A stretch of 46,169 nt of DNA from Parabacteroides goldsteinii (GTDB taxonomy: Bacteria; Bacteroidota; Bacteroidia; Bacteroidales; Tannerellaceae), in contig NZ_JADNBB010000038.1 of assembly GCF_015550595.1 (NCBI RefSeq), positions 1 through 46,169 of the forward strand, read 5' to 3'. The notes below the pieces were generated by a model. It was not told where the DNA came from and ran no database searches. It worked only from the letters and a program-made list of their open reading frames with translations. Below are positions 25,704 to 33,269 of this stretch, in pieces. The translations under genes and the position numbers were made by a program. Each line of letters opens with the position of its first letter. Within the stretch, counting starts at the first letter, position 1.

Positions 25704-25711
25704 CAAAATTA
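25704..25711 (-). promoter_or_regulatory. -7 promoter box of the flavodoxin operon
   Basis: TAATTTTG on the minus strand matches TAnnTTTG exactly, 38 nt from the ATG at 25665. Confidence 0.55.
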
Positions 25712-25755
25712 CAGAATAGTATCCAATATAAAAGTATATAAATCACTGATTATCT

Positions 25756-25767
25756 AACCCAAATTAC
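25756..25767. promoter_or_regulatory. AACCCAAATTAC motif, candidate AraC-regulator site, copy 1
   Basis: This 12-mer upstream of the flavodoxin operon is identical to 27678-27689 upstream of the AraC-type regulator gene, in the same orientation relative to each gene and a similar distance from each start. Confidence 0.4.
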
Positions 25768-25785
25768 TGGTAAATTTAAATGCAT

Positions 25786-25815
25786 GAACCCCATAGCGGC
25801 ATCACTATAGGGTTC
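25786..25815 (-). terminator. Hairpin downstream of the VOC gene
   Basis: GAACCC-ATAG (25786-25796) pairs with CTAT-GGGTTC (25805-25815); the single C/A mismatch is a G-U pair in minus-strand RNA. The T tract is weak, so termination efficiency is uncertain. Confidence 0.5.
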
Positions 25816-25872
25816 ATTAAATGTCATCTGTCCGGCTCACTTGCATAAGCCGTTTCTTTTTGGCAACATCTT

Positions 25873-26316
25873 TTATTGAAATTTCTTATCCTCTTCGAGG
25901 AGTTCCTGGCTAAATTGCTCCACTGCCAGAGGGGTAAAGAGTTCTATAAGATTTTCTTCGGGATCACGCAGGTACAAGGTACGCATTCCCCAATCGGGCA
26001 TATCCGTAGGCTCACTGATAAACGTCACACCTTTTGCTTTTAGGGTGGCAAAGGTTTCGTCTACGCTATCTACATAGAAAGAGATCATTGATTTTTCACG
26101 CATCGCAACAGGCTGCTGTTTATCGGCATTGCCTACCGATGGTGCCATCCAGTCGGATACGAAAAGGGCGAATCCTTCTATTCCGTCGGCCACTTTAAAA
26201 TTGGCATATCCGCTATTTTCATCTCCCCAGGCTGGTTCTAATCCAAGCTGTTCGGTGTAGAATCTGAAACATTTAGCGAAGTCTTTTACTAATAATCTTA
26301 CATTACTGAATTTCAT
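25873..26316 (-). CDS. VOC (glyoxalase/bleomycin resistance) family protein
   Basis: This is a 147-residue vicinal-oxygen-chelate protein, start MKFSNVRLLVKDFAKCFRFY. The two beta-alpha-beta-beta-beta halves are visible, ending MRTLYLRDPEENLIELFTPL with the usual metal-ligand Glu. The frame is open 25 codons further upstream, but the ATG at 26316 fits the family start and has a TATATTTG box 46 nt upstream. Its substrate is unknown; roles in detoxification or dioxygenase-like chemistry are typical for the fold. Confidence 0.88.
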   Translation of the reverse strand: MKFSNVRLLVKDFAKCFRFYTEQLGLEPAWGDENSGYANFKVADGIEGFALFVSDWMAPSVGNADKQQPVAMREKSMISFYVDSVDETFATLKAKGVTFISEPTDMPDWGMRTLYLRDPEENLIELFTPLAVEQFSQELLEEDKKFQ

Positions 26317-26362
26317 TGTTTTCTGATTAATGGTTTTTAACTTGTTTCTTATAATCAAGATG

Positions 26363-26370
26363 CAAATATA
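26363..26370 (-). promoter_or_regulatory. -7 promoter box of the VOC gene
   Basis: TATATTTG on the minus strand is an exact -7 box 46 nt from the chosen ATG. It lies inside the longer open frame, supporting the downstream start. Confidence 0.5.
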
Positions 26371-26409
26371 GTCAATTAGACGAGAAACCACACTCCGTCA
26401 AGAGCATAA

Positions 26410-26675
26410 GAAACTGTTTTGAATTTATTGTTTGATTCATTTCTTATCAGATTTGAATGTAGTGTCGTTGGTAGGGGCGGTTCGCGAACCGCCCTTACAG
26501 GCGCCGTCACAATGGAACAGGCAGGTTCGGCCGTAGGGGCGGGGTCTACCCGCCCTTCTTCACCGGTTGTTATATTATTGTCGCAAAGGGTGGGCAAACC
26601 CCACCCCTACAAAACCTGTCATTTGGGTTCACCTTTTCCTAAAGTAGAATCAAATAATAAATTCAAAACAATTTC
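26410..26675. mobile_element. MITE-like non-coding element with 29-bp terminal inverted repeats
   Basis: Terminal inverted repeats at 26410-26438 and 26647-26675 match at 27 of 29 positions. They are flanked by the trinucleotide TAA on both sides (26407-26409 and 26676-26678), a plausible target duplication. The 266-bp body has no transposase. It holds three G/C-rich hairpins: a perfect 20-bp palindrome at 26475-26494 (GGGCGGTTCG and its complement), one at 26537-26555 and one at 26588-26606. The interior is strongly G/C rich while the ends are A/T rich, unlike the flanking genes. It lies between the AraC-type gene and the VOC gene. Confidence 0.8.
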
Positions 26676-26697
26676 TAATCAAAAAGATAAACATTCT

Positions 26698-27600
26698 TCA
26701 GTTTTGCGAATAACGGTAATCGCTGGGTGCAACACCCGTTATTTTCTTGAATATAAGACTGAAATACTGCACATTCGGATAACCCAGTTGACGGGCTATG
26801 CTGGCAGGTGTGGCATCGGATTTCAGTAACATCCGTTTAGCAACTTCCAGCCGTTTGAATTCGAAATACTGTTCCAGCGTCTTGCCCGTTTCAAATTTCA
26901 GCAGGTCATTGAAATAGGATGCGGAAAGATTGAGTCTCTTCGCAAGATAGTCGGGTGCGGGCAGTTTACCGTTTTGTAATTTGCCGGAGCTTATATAGTC
27001 ATCGAGCAACCGCTCCATTTTTTCCAGTATAGTCTTATTCTTGTTCTCACGGGTGATAAACTGACGTTCGTAGTAACGGGTACAATAGTCCAGCAACAAT
27101 TCAATGTGCCGGGAAAGGATAGTACTGCTATGCATATCGATCGAGTGATGCAGTTCTTCTTCTATATTCCACAGACAGCAAGTGACTTTTTCCGTTTCAC
27201 GCTGCGACAGATGCAATGCTTCTTCCTTGCGATAGTGGAAGAAAGTGTAATTCCCTATGTGATTCTTCAGTGTGGTCTGAAACAGCAAGTCCGGGTGAAA
27301 AACCAATAGGTAACCTTTGCCGGGCAGGGTTTTCTCCTCACTCATACGGAATATTTCACCGGGGGTAAGAAATACCATTGTTGCATTGGAATAATCATAG
27401 TATTTCCGTCCGCAACATGAACAATCGTCAGGGCAATTCTCTATCAGAAGGATAGCATAAAACTCAAACTTGACGGTATCCTGTTCCAGCGACGGGTTCT
27501 CCAGATTGATAAGACTCACCTGCGGATGCAGCGTTTTGCAATCCAGGCAACAGTTACAATCATATACGGTCTTGAAATCCAATGTATTTTCCTTTTCCAT
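26698..27600 (-). CDS. AraC family transcriptional regulator with cysteine-rich N-terminus
   Basis: This 300-residue regulator has its C-terminal AraC DNA-binding domain intact: LAKRLNLSASYFNDLLKFETGKTLEQYFEF, then IARQLGYPNVQYFSLIFKKITGVAPSDYR. The N-terminal cupin-like sensor contains two tight cysteine groups: Cys15, 17, 18, 21 and Cys56, 60, 62, 63 (CxCCxxC and CxxxCxCC), which could hold a metal or respond to redox state. The ATG at 27600 is preferred because a TATTTTTG box lies 46 nt upstream, within the longer open frame. It may control the nearby flavodoxin-flavin reductase operon and itself, since both upstream regions share AACCCAAATTAC. Confidence 0.9.
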   Translation of the reverse strand: MEKENTLDFKTVYDCNCCLDCKTLHPQVSLINLENPSLEQDTVKFEFYAILLIENCPDDCSCCGRKYYDYSNATMVFLTPGEIFRMSEEKTLPGKGYLLVFHPDLLFQTTLKNHIGNYTFFHYRKEEALHLSQRETEKVTCCLWNIEEELHHSIDMHSSTILSRHIELLLDYCTRYYERQFITRENKNKTILEKMERLLDDYISSGKLQNGKLPAPDYLAKRLNLSASYFNDLLKFETGKTLEQYFEFKRLEVAKRMLLKSDATPASIARQLGYPNVQYFSLIFKKITGVAPSDYRYSQN

Positions 27601-27646
27601 ATCCAACTTACAGATTATTCTGTATACAGTATTCGTATATCGATTA

Positions 27647-27679
27647 CAAAAATACGGGATACTTCTATCACTTTTACAA
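27647..27679 (-). promoter_or_regulatory. Promoter of the AraC-type regulator gene
   Basis: TATTTTTG (27654-27647, minus strand) is an exact -7 box. A TTG at 27679-27677 is 22 bp upstream, slightly longer than the usual spacing. TTACAGATT occurs at 27608-27616 and again at 27686-27694. Confidence 0.5.
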
Positions 27680-27689
27680 CCCAAATTAC
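27678..27689. promoter_or_regulatory. AACCCAAATTAC motif, candidate AraC-regulator site, copy 2
   Basis: This is identical to the motif upstream of the flavodoxin operon; here it overlaps the predicted -33 region of the regulator's own promoter, suggesting autoregulation. Confidence 0.4.
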
Positions 27690-27780
27690 AGATTGTATAA
27701 CCTTGTTTACTGATACGATATGGGACGAAATGTAGCTGTGACATTTGAACACGGGTAGCAATTACAGTTGTTACTCCGCA

Positions 27781-30642
27781 TTAGAAACTAATCGAGAACA
27801 ACATCTCTGCCTGGAATTTGCCATAGTTAATTGGCTGTATCAGACGCACACCCGTAGTCAAAGGGAAAGTCATACGAAGGAGATTCCAGTCGAATATCAG
27901 GTCGGTACCATATGAGCTTTGGGTAGCCCATCCCCCGGCTTTACGGGCCTGGTTACGAGTCAGGTCATAAAAGAGATTCGCCCTCAAACGACGGATATAA
28001 ACGAATTGTCCCAGACTCAAATCGGGTGAAAAGATCGAAAAGGCATAATCAGCTTTGAGCGCCCATTGCTGGCGGGTCTGATACAAATAATTATACCCTC
28101 GGGTTTCATCCAATAAACGTTTGGGAAGATACAACGACTTTCCATCCAATGTCTGATATTGATAACCGAAACGAAGCATCAAACCATGATTGCGAATAAT
28201 TCCCGGCCAATAAGTCGTCAGACGTGCTGCATACAAATCCCCATAATTCTCCGTATTGAAAGGAGAATGCAGATACTGCAAACGAACCTGATATCCCCAG
28301 CGAGGCAAAATATCACGTTGTGCCAGCTGCCGGTAATTATAAAACCGTAACTCCGGTAAGATATACTGGAAATTTCTGAACTTCCTGCTCTCGAACTGCT
28401 GGTATTTATTATTGGTATAATAATAGGTAAGAGAAGGCTGGATACCACGTGTATAGTGATTCCTTGTCAGGTTAAAAGGCAGATAAACGCGGACATCGGC
28501 TTCCAACTGGTTACGATGGGTGTATTGCAATTGGGTCACCTCTTTCCCTTCCTCATTCTTAGTCCAGCTCATATCGAATGCTTTCTCTCCATAATCGAGA
28601 GCCAGGTCGAACACAGGAAACCAACCTTTATAGGTAAAAGCCATCCTACCGTGATGATACCCTTTTTTATAATACCAACCGGCCTGCATGATAGCCGTAT
28701 TCAACGAATTCTGCGATAATACCATGACACCGGGCTTTACGATGGTAGCCAGATCATCGGCTCCACTATTCATCGCCTCGGCCACATCATAATAGAACGG
28801 AGCCCAGCTATGTATTTTAAACGTATGCAATCCTTTCCGGTAAGGTACAGGATTGAAGTCGATCGAATCCAACCGGGCCGAATCCAGATTGAACTGTTCC
28901 TGTTCAACCAATGTCTCTGCTAAAGGGAAACGATACGGCTGGCCTAAATCCGTGGCCTCTGCCAATAAACTATCTGTCGACAGGGAAGCCACCCGGTATC
29001 CCTTTGCCTGATAATCCGAAAAGAATAAACGGTCCCCTTGCGGATTGAAAGCCGGGTCGAAAGCACCGAACCGGGAAGAGGTCAAACGATAAGCCAGACT
29101 GTCCGAAGGATTCAGGCTATAAATATTATTCGTACCGGAAACACCGGATTCAAAGAACAAACGTCCTTTATTCCAGACCGGAGCAGTAATATTGGCAGAA
29201 GTAGTCTCTATCAATTCAGTCCAATCACCAGTTTGAGTATTCAATTGTAGAATCCCCATTCCGGCATCGCTGACAGCTATGGCGATCACATTCCCATCTT
29301 CTCCGAACGTCAACTCTTTGATAAAAGCATTGTCGGGTACATCGAAACAGACCCGTTCTTTTCCATTTTCCAGATCGACCAGTACAAGTTCACTCTTCCC
29401 GGCCATAGTAAAACGGGAAACGGCAGCCGTCTTTCCTGCTTCATCGATAGCAGGAGCCAGATAACGTTGACGCGGAGTGAGAGTCGTAATGCGTCCGGTT
29501 GCCGGATCATAACGTTTCAATACCGAATAATTCTCATGTGTCCAGCGAAGCCCCGGTACAATCTCAGTCCAGAAAACCTGTCCGTTACGAAGGTTAAGAC
29601 GACTGTTGATACGTCCGATATAGCTCAGACGTTTTTCTTTTCCATTTGTCAGTAAGACCAAAGAGTTCAGATCCTCCAAACCGGATTTGACTGCAATAAC
29701 AGAAGAGTCGTTCAATAACTGGGGATACCGGTAAGAGGTATATTTATCTTTTGCCGGAGAAAGATAAGAGGGAACAAGTACAGCCGTATCCTGCTTCTTC
29801 CATTCATCCCGCAGGTAATCGAATGTCTCCTTATAATGCCTATCTATACTGATCCCCGTATGATGTTTGAAGGCACTCGAAAAAAGAAACGGAACAGAGA
29901 CATAGCGACTCGTCGTCTTATCCCAGATATCACTGCCATAACGGTAACGGGCATAAGAGGTCAGATCGTACCCCAACGCATAATAATCGCCGGTATAATC
30001 TTTATAAGAACCGAGTAGAAACTTGTCAAACGAAAACAATTTGCCATCTCCCAGCATCTGGGCACGATAGGTCATATTAAATTCCGGCAACCGTCCCCGC
30101 CCGGCATTCGACATGGCCGTTTCGGTACTTACCGCATCCCCTTCCAGAAACCAGGTCGGTAAAAAGAAGGCGGCCACACCTGCCGCCTGCTCTCCTATTA
30201 TATAATACAATGGCCGGAAGATACCATGCATCAGCTTTCCCATCTGGATCACATGGCGCGATTCATGCAACACCAGATGCTTGTCCCAGCTTTGCGCATC
30301 CAGTTTCGACGAAGGAGTCGTAATCAACTCCATACGGCGCGGCGCCCACGAAACCAATCCGTTCGACGACATACTGCCGGGATGGAGAATAACCGGAAAT
30401 TTGATCTTCATCGGTTCCCCTATCGTCTTCTTAACGCGCGGATATACATTTTCAAGATACAAAGCATACCGGTAAGCCATCGAATCGTTACCCTGGGGAT
30501 AAATAAGATTGTAGTGCGGCAACTTCGCCACATTCCATTTAAACCGGGCCGGATCCGCACCATAATCCAGAAACTGAGCTTGTAATTCAGAAGTGATCAG
30601 CGAACAGGCTGACAATATGAAAAGGTATCTTAATATCGACAT
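27781..30642 (-). CDS. Gluzincin-like domain, beta-propeller and outer-membrane barrel fusion protein
   Basis: This 953-residue exported protein has a signal peptide ending near LQA|QFLDYG. Residues 30-260 resemble a peptidase MA-like (gluzincin) domain, with HESRH at 126-130 and a downstream Glu167 in PTWFLEGDA, the usual HExxH...E spacing. Residues about 290-610 have repeated TolB/PD40-like blades (FNPQGDRLFFSDYQAKGYRV; FGEDGNVIAIAVSD). Residues about 640-953 are rich in alternating aromatic strands, ending in Phe (LFSISF), typical of an outer-membrane beta-barrel. I read it as a membrane-anchored metallopeptidase, but activity is unproven. A single gene with a TAGCTTTG box 26 nt upstream. 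Confidence 0.75.
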   Translation of the reverse strand: MSILRYLFILSACSLITSELQAQFLDYGADPARFKWNVAKLPHYNLIYPQGNDSMAYRYALYLENVYPRVKKTIGEPMKIKFPVILHPGSMSSNGLVSWAPRRMELITTPSSKLDAQSWDKHLVLHESRHVIQMGKLMHGIFRPLYYIIGEQAAGVAAFFLPTWFLEGDAVSTETAMSNAGRGRLPEFNMTYRAQMLGDGKLFSFDKFLLGSYKDYTGDYYALGYDLTSYARYRYGSDIWDKTTSRYVSVPFLFSSAFKHHTGISIDRHYKETFDYLRDEWKKQDTAVLVPSYLSPAKDKYTSYRYPQLLNDSSVIAVKSGLEDLNSLVLLTNGKEKRLSYIGRINSRLNLRNGQVFWTEIVPGLRWTHENYSVLKRYDPATGRITTLTPRQRYLAPAIDEAGKTAAVSRFTMAGKSELVLVDLENGKERVCFDVPDNAFIKELTFGEDGNVIAIAVSDAGMGILQLNTQTGDWTELIETTSANITAPVWNKGRLFFESGVSGTNNIYSLNPSDSLAYRLTSSRFGAFDPAFNPQGDRLFFSDYQAKGYRVASLSTDSLLAEATDLGQPYRFPLAETLVEQEQFNLDSARLDSIDFNPVPYRKGLHTFKIHSWAPFYYDVAEAMNSGADDLATIVKPGVMVLSQNSLNTAIMQAGWYYKKGYHHGRMAFTYKGWFPVFDLALDYGEKAFDMSWTKNEEGKEVTQLQYTHRNQLEADVRVYLPFNLTRNHYTRGIQPSLTYYYTNNKYQQFESRKFRNFQYILPELRFYNYRQLAQRDILPRWGYQVRLQYLHSPFNTENYGDLYAARLTTYWPGIIRNHGLMLRFGYQYQTLDGKSLYLPKRLLDETRGYNYLYQTRQQWALKADYAFSIFSPDLSLGQFVYIRRLRANLFYDLTRNQARKAGGWATQSSYGTDLIFDWNLLRMTFPLTTGVRLIQPINYGKFQAEMLFSISF

Positions 30643-30668
30643 CTGGCTATCTTATAGGAAATAAGGCG

Positions 30669-30676
30669 CAAAGCTA
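30669..30676 (-). promoter_or_regulatory. -7 promoter box of the fusion-protein gene
   Basis: TAGCTTTG on the minus strand matches TAnnTTTG, 26 nt from the ATG at 30642. Confidence 0.5.
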
Positions 30677-30726
30677 TAAAATAAAATGGACTTTTTGGAA
30701 TAAACGATATTTGTTATATTCCCTAA

Positions 30727-30746
30727 AAGTGTTATTTAGTCTTACC
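30727..30746. promoter_or_regulatory. 20-bp box shared with the beta-barrel gene, copy 2
   Basis: AAGTGTTATTTAGTCTTACC is identical to 24478-24497. It ends 28 bp before the -7 box of the histidine kinase gene, a usual place for an activator site. Confidence 0.6.
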
Positions 30747-30774
30747 GTAATCCCAAACTCCCAAACATATCCAT

Positions 30775-30782
30775 TATTTTTG
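30775..30782 (+). promoter_or_regulatory. -7 promoter box of the two-component operon
   Basis: TATTTTTG is an exact TAnnTTTG match 22 nt before the ATG at 30805. No -33 TTG is seen, consistent with activator dependence. Confidence 0.55.
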
Positions 30783-30804
30783 TCTGAAAGATCAGGAACA
30801 ATAT

Positions 30805-32241
30805 ATGAAAACTAAATTAAGTTTCAAAATCATAGCCACTTTGATAAGTTTATCGCTGGCGGCGTTATTGTTTTCACAGGGGTATTGGTTGAAAGGGCTC
30901 TACGATTCCACCTGGGAGCAAGTAAACGGGAATATACAGGATGCCATGCGTATGGCCGATTATAAGGAACTTTTCATCCGAATGGATTCGCTGACAGAGA
31001 ATAAAAGCCCAGGAACCATCACTTCAAAGTTCAAAATTTCAAAAGACAGCACAGAAGAAATTTCCCGAAACGGATTAATGGATACCTTCTCTGTAAAAGC
31101 AGATAAGAACCCATTCAAATATGACGAAACCGCAGAATCGCTCAACGAATACCTGGCCCTGTTGACCTCGATGGAAGGTCAGATACAGGGAGCCTTACAT
31201 GAGAAGCTCGATTCACTGAAACCGATCGACTATGCTTTATTCGACAGTCTGCTGGTTCAGGAACTCAAACAGCACGATATTTCCGTCCCTTATAAACTGG
31301 AAGTGGTTCAGGTAAAGGACAGCCTGCCGGAGACTGTTATAACATTCCGGTCGGCCGACACGCTCAGTACCAAAGGCTTAGAATTCACCTATCCGATCAA
31401 AGGTACACAGCCGGAAGTATATTACCGACTAACATTAAAAACACCTTTCCAGTTGGTCTTCAAACAAATGTCAGGAATACTTATTTCATCTTTCTTATTG
31501 GTCATCCTGATCCTGATTGCATTTGTTTACCTGATTTATACCATCCTTCGCCAGAAAACGGTGGAAGAACTAAAGACGGACTTCACCAACAATATGACAC
31601 ACGAGTTGAAAACACCGATCTCCGTTGCTTACGCGGCCAACGACGTTCTGCTCAATTACGACACCAACGTCAGCGAAAAACAAAAGAAATACCTGAGTAT
31701 CGTCCGCGAGCAGCTCACACAGTTGACCGGCCTCGTAGAACAAATACTCACTCTTTCCGTGGAAAATCGCAATACCTTCCGCCTGAAACAGGAATCGATC
31801 CTTATCTCCGAGTTAATCGTTCCGCTCATTGAACAGCATAAACTGAAAGCCGGTAAACCTGTCAACATAACGACAAATATACCGGAGGCAATTGCTGTAT
31901 TTGCCGACCGGACTCATTTCTATAATATACTGGGCAACCTGATCGACAATGCTGTAAAATACTCCGGAGATAATCCGGCTGAAATTTTCATCAGCGCTGA
32001 AATGCTGTCGAATGAGATCCGTGTATCCGTTACGGACAACGGCATCGGTATCAGCGAGGCAAACCAGCAACAAATATTCGACAAGTTTTACCGCGTACCC
32101 AGTGGCAACCTGCATAACGTAAAAGGGTTCGGACTGGGATTATATTATGTAAAAGATATGATGTCGAAACATGGAGGATCGGTCACCGTAAAAAGCCAAC
32201 CGGACAAAGGAACCACATTCACTCTTCATTTCAAAAACTAA
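30805..32241 (+). CDS. Sensor histidine kinase
   Basis: This 478-residue inner-membrane kinase has one membrane helix near 7-25 and a second near 222-247 flanking a roughly 195-residue periplasmic sensor without a recognised fold. The phosphoacceptor His266 is in NNMTHELKTPIS. The ATP-binding domain has the N box (NILGNLIDNAVKYS), G1 (VTDNGIGIS), F box and G2 (GFGLGLYYV). There is no obvious HAMP domain between the second helix and the HisKA region. The response regulator gene follows after 11 bp. Confidence 0.95.
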   Translation: MKTKLSFKIIATLISLSLAALLFSQGYWLKGLYDSTWEQVNGNIQDAMRMADYKELFIRMDSLTENKSPGTITSKFKISKDSTEEISRNGLMDTFSVKADKNPFKYDETAESLNEYLALLTSMEGQIQGALHEKLDSLKPIDYALFDSLLVQELKQHDISVPYKLEVVQVKDSLPETVITFRSADTLSTKGLEFTYPIKGTQPEVYYRLTLKTPFQLVFKQMSGILISSFLLVILILIAFVYLIYTILRQKTVEELKTDFTNNMTHELKTPISVAYAANDVLLNYDTNVSEKQKKYLSIVREQLTQLTGLVEQILTLSVENRNTFRLKQESILISELIVPLIEQHKLKAGKPVNITTNIPEAIAVFADRTHFYNILGNLIDNAVKYSGDNPAEIFISAEMLSNEIRVSVTDNGIGISEANQQQIFDKFYRVPSGNLHNVKGFGLGLYYVKDMMSKHGGSVTVKSQPDKGTTFTLHFKN

Positions 32242-32252
32242 AAGAAAAGACA

Positions 32253-32936
32253 ATGGCAAAGATAAAAGTTTTATTAGTAGAAGACGAGCCGACACTGGCA
32301 ATGATCATCAAGGATACGCTGGACGGTGAAGAATTCGATATCGTATTGGCAGCCAACGGTGAAGAAGGACTGGCGCTTTACAAAGAGATCAAACCGGATA
32401 TTATCGTGACCGACATCATGATGCCTAAAATAGACGGCTTCACCCTGATACGGCATATCCGTAAAACAGACAGCCAGATACCGGTCCTTTTCCTTTCTGC
32501 CCGTTCCTCTGCCAATGATGTAGTCGAAGGTTTCGAGCTGGGTGGCAACGATTACCTGAAAAAGCCTTTCGGTATGGCGGAGCTGATCGTCCGTATCAAA
32601 GCCCTGTTGAACAAGATCACTGTCCGGAAGGAAGAAAAATCGACCTTTAATCTCGGACAATATACCTTCGATGCGATCACGCAAACGCTCCTCTATTGCG
32701 GAGAGAAACAGCTCCTGAGCAACCGTGAATCGGAAATACTCAAACGGCTTTGCGAAAACAAAGACCACGTATTGCCGATGAAAGACGTACTATTAGACCT
32801 TTGGGGCGACGACTCATTCTTCAACGCCCGCAGTCTGCACGTCTTTATTACGAAACTGCGGCACAAACTATCGAAAGACGAATCGATAAAGATACTGAAC
32901 GTCCGGGGAATCGGATACAAGCTGATTATTGATTGA
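32253..32936 (+). CDS. OmpR-family response regulator
   Basis: This 227-residue cognate regulator of the upstream kinase has a receiver domain with acidic pocket VEDEP, phosphoacceptor Asp54 in VTDIMMPK, and switch Lys in NDYLKKPF. Its C-terminal winged-helix DNA-binding domain (LLSNRESEILKRLCENKDHVL; HVFITKLRHKLSKD; NVRGIGYKL) is of the OmpR/PhoB type, which binds direct repeats about 10-11 bp apart. The 20-bp box ahead of the operon is a candidate site. Its 3' end overlaps the convergent TSCPD gene by 11 bp. Confidence 0.95.
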   Translation: MAKIKVLLVEDEPTLAMIIKDTLDGEEFDIVLAANGEEGLALYKEIKPDIIVTDIMMPKIDGFTLIRHIRKTDSQIPVLFLSARSSANDVVEGFELGGNDYLKKPFGMAELIVRIKALLNKITVRKEEKSTFNLGQYTFDAITQTLLYCGEKQLLSNRESEILKRLCENKDHVLPMKDVLLDLWGDDSFFNARSLHVFITKLRHKLSKDESIKILNVRGIGYKLIID

Positions 32937-33183
32937 TTTTCTTTAAGGCCTGTGCCAACTGATCCGGACAGGAGGTACCCCGTTCGCGGCAGTCGATACC
33001 TTCCAGCCGTCGGATGGCATCCTGTACTCCCATACCGATCAAGAGTTTACTCAATCCCTGCGTATTACCCTGGCAACCGCCTACAATCTGCACGCCGGTA
33101 ATAATGTTATCTTCCGCATCCACAATCATCATTTTAGAACATACTCCACCGCTCGGAGTATAAGCTACACGTTGTTTATTCAT
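32926..33183 (-). CDS. TSCPD domain protein (TIGR03905 family)
   Basis: This is an 85-residue protein with the cysteine-containing signature GTSCPDQLA near the C-terminus and GGCQGNTQGL in the middle, plus GGVCSKMM at the start. TSCPD domains also occur at the C-terminus of some class II ribonucleotide reductases, where the cysteines are thought to bind metal; the stand-alone form has no defined role. It is convergent with the response regulator gene (11-bp overlap) and divergent from folC. Confidence 0.88.
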   Translation of the reverse strand: MNKQRVAYTPSGGVCSKMMIVDAEDNIITGVQIVGGCQGNTQGLSKLLIGMGVQDAIRRLEGIDCRERGTSCPDQLAQALKKINQ

Positions 33184-33218
33184 CTCCTTTCTACTCTTAT
33201 TTTTATATTAACAGGGTG

Positions 33219-33226
33219 CAAAGGTA
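33219..33226 (-). promoter_or_regulatory. -7 promoter box of the TSCPD gene
   Basis: TACCTTTG on the minus strand matches TAnnTTTG, 35 nt from the ATG at 33183. The folC box lies 14 bp away in the opposite direction. Confidence 0.55.
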
Positions 33227-33240
33227 TAAATAAAATTAAC

Positions 33241-33248
33241 TACTTTTG
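33241..33248 (+). promoter_or_regulatory. -7 promoter box of folC
   Basis: TACTTTTG matches TAnnTTTG, 21 nt upstream of the ATG at 33270. It rules out the longer open frame that would start with TTG inside the box. Confidence 0.6.
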
Positions 33249-33269
33249 CCAATTATAAAAACGAACAGC

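Noticed and set aside
26317-26391. N-terminal extension of the VOC protein
   Set aside because: The -7 box lies within it and the family starts at the internal Met, so the extra 25 codons are unlikely to be translated.
26419-26829. 136-codon open frame on the plus strand
   Set aside because: It runs through the MITE hairpins into the antisense of the AraC gene. The residues look like a translated repeat, and no start or promoter supports it.
30805-32936. RprX/RprY two-component system
   Set aside because: Domain order is similar, but the kinase N-terminus does not resemble what I recall of RprX, so the name is not assigned.
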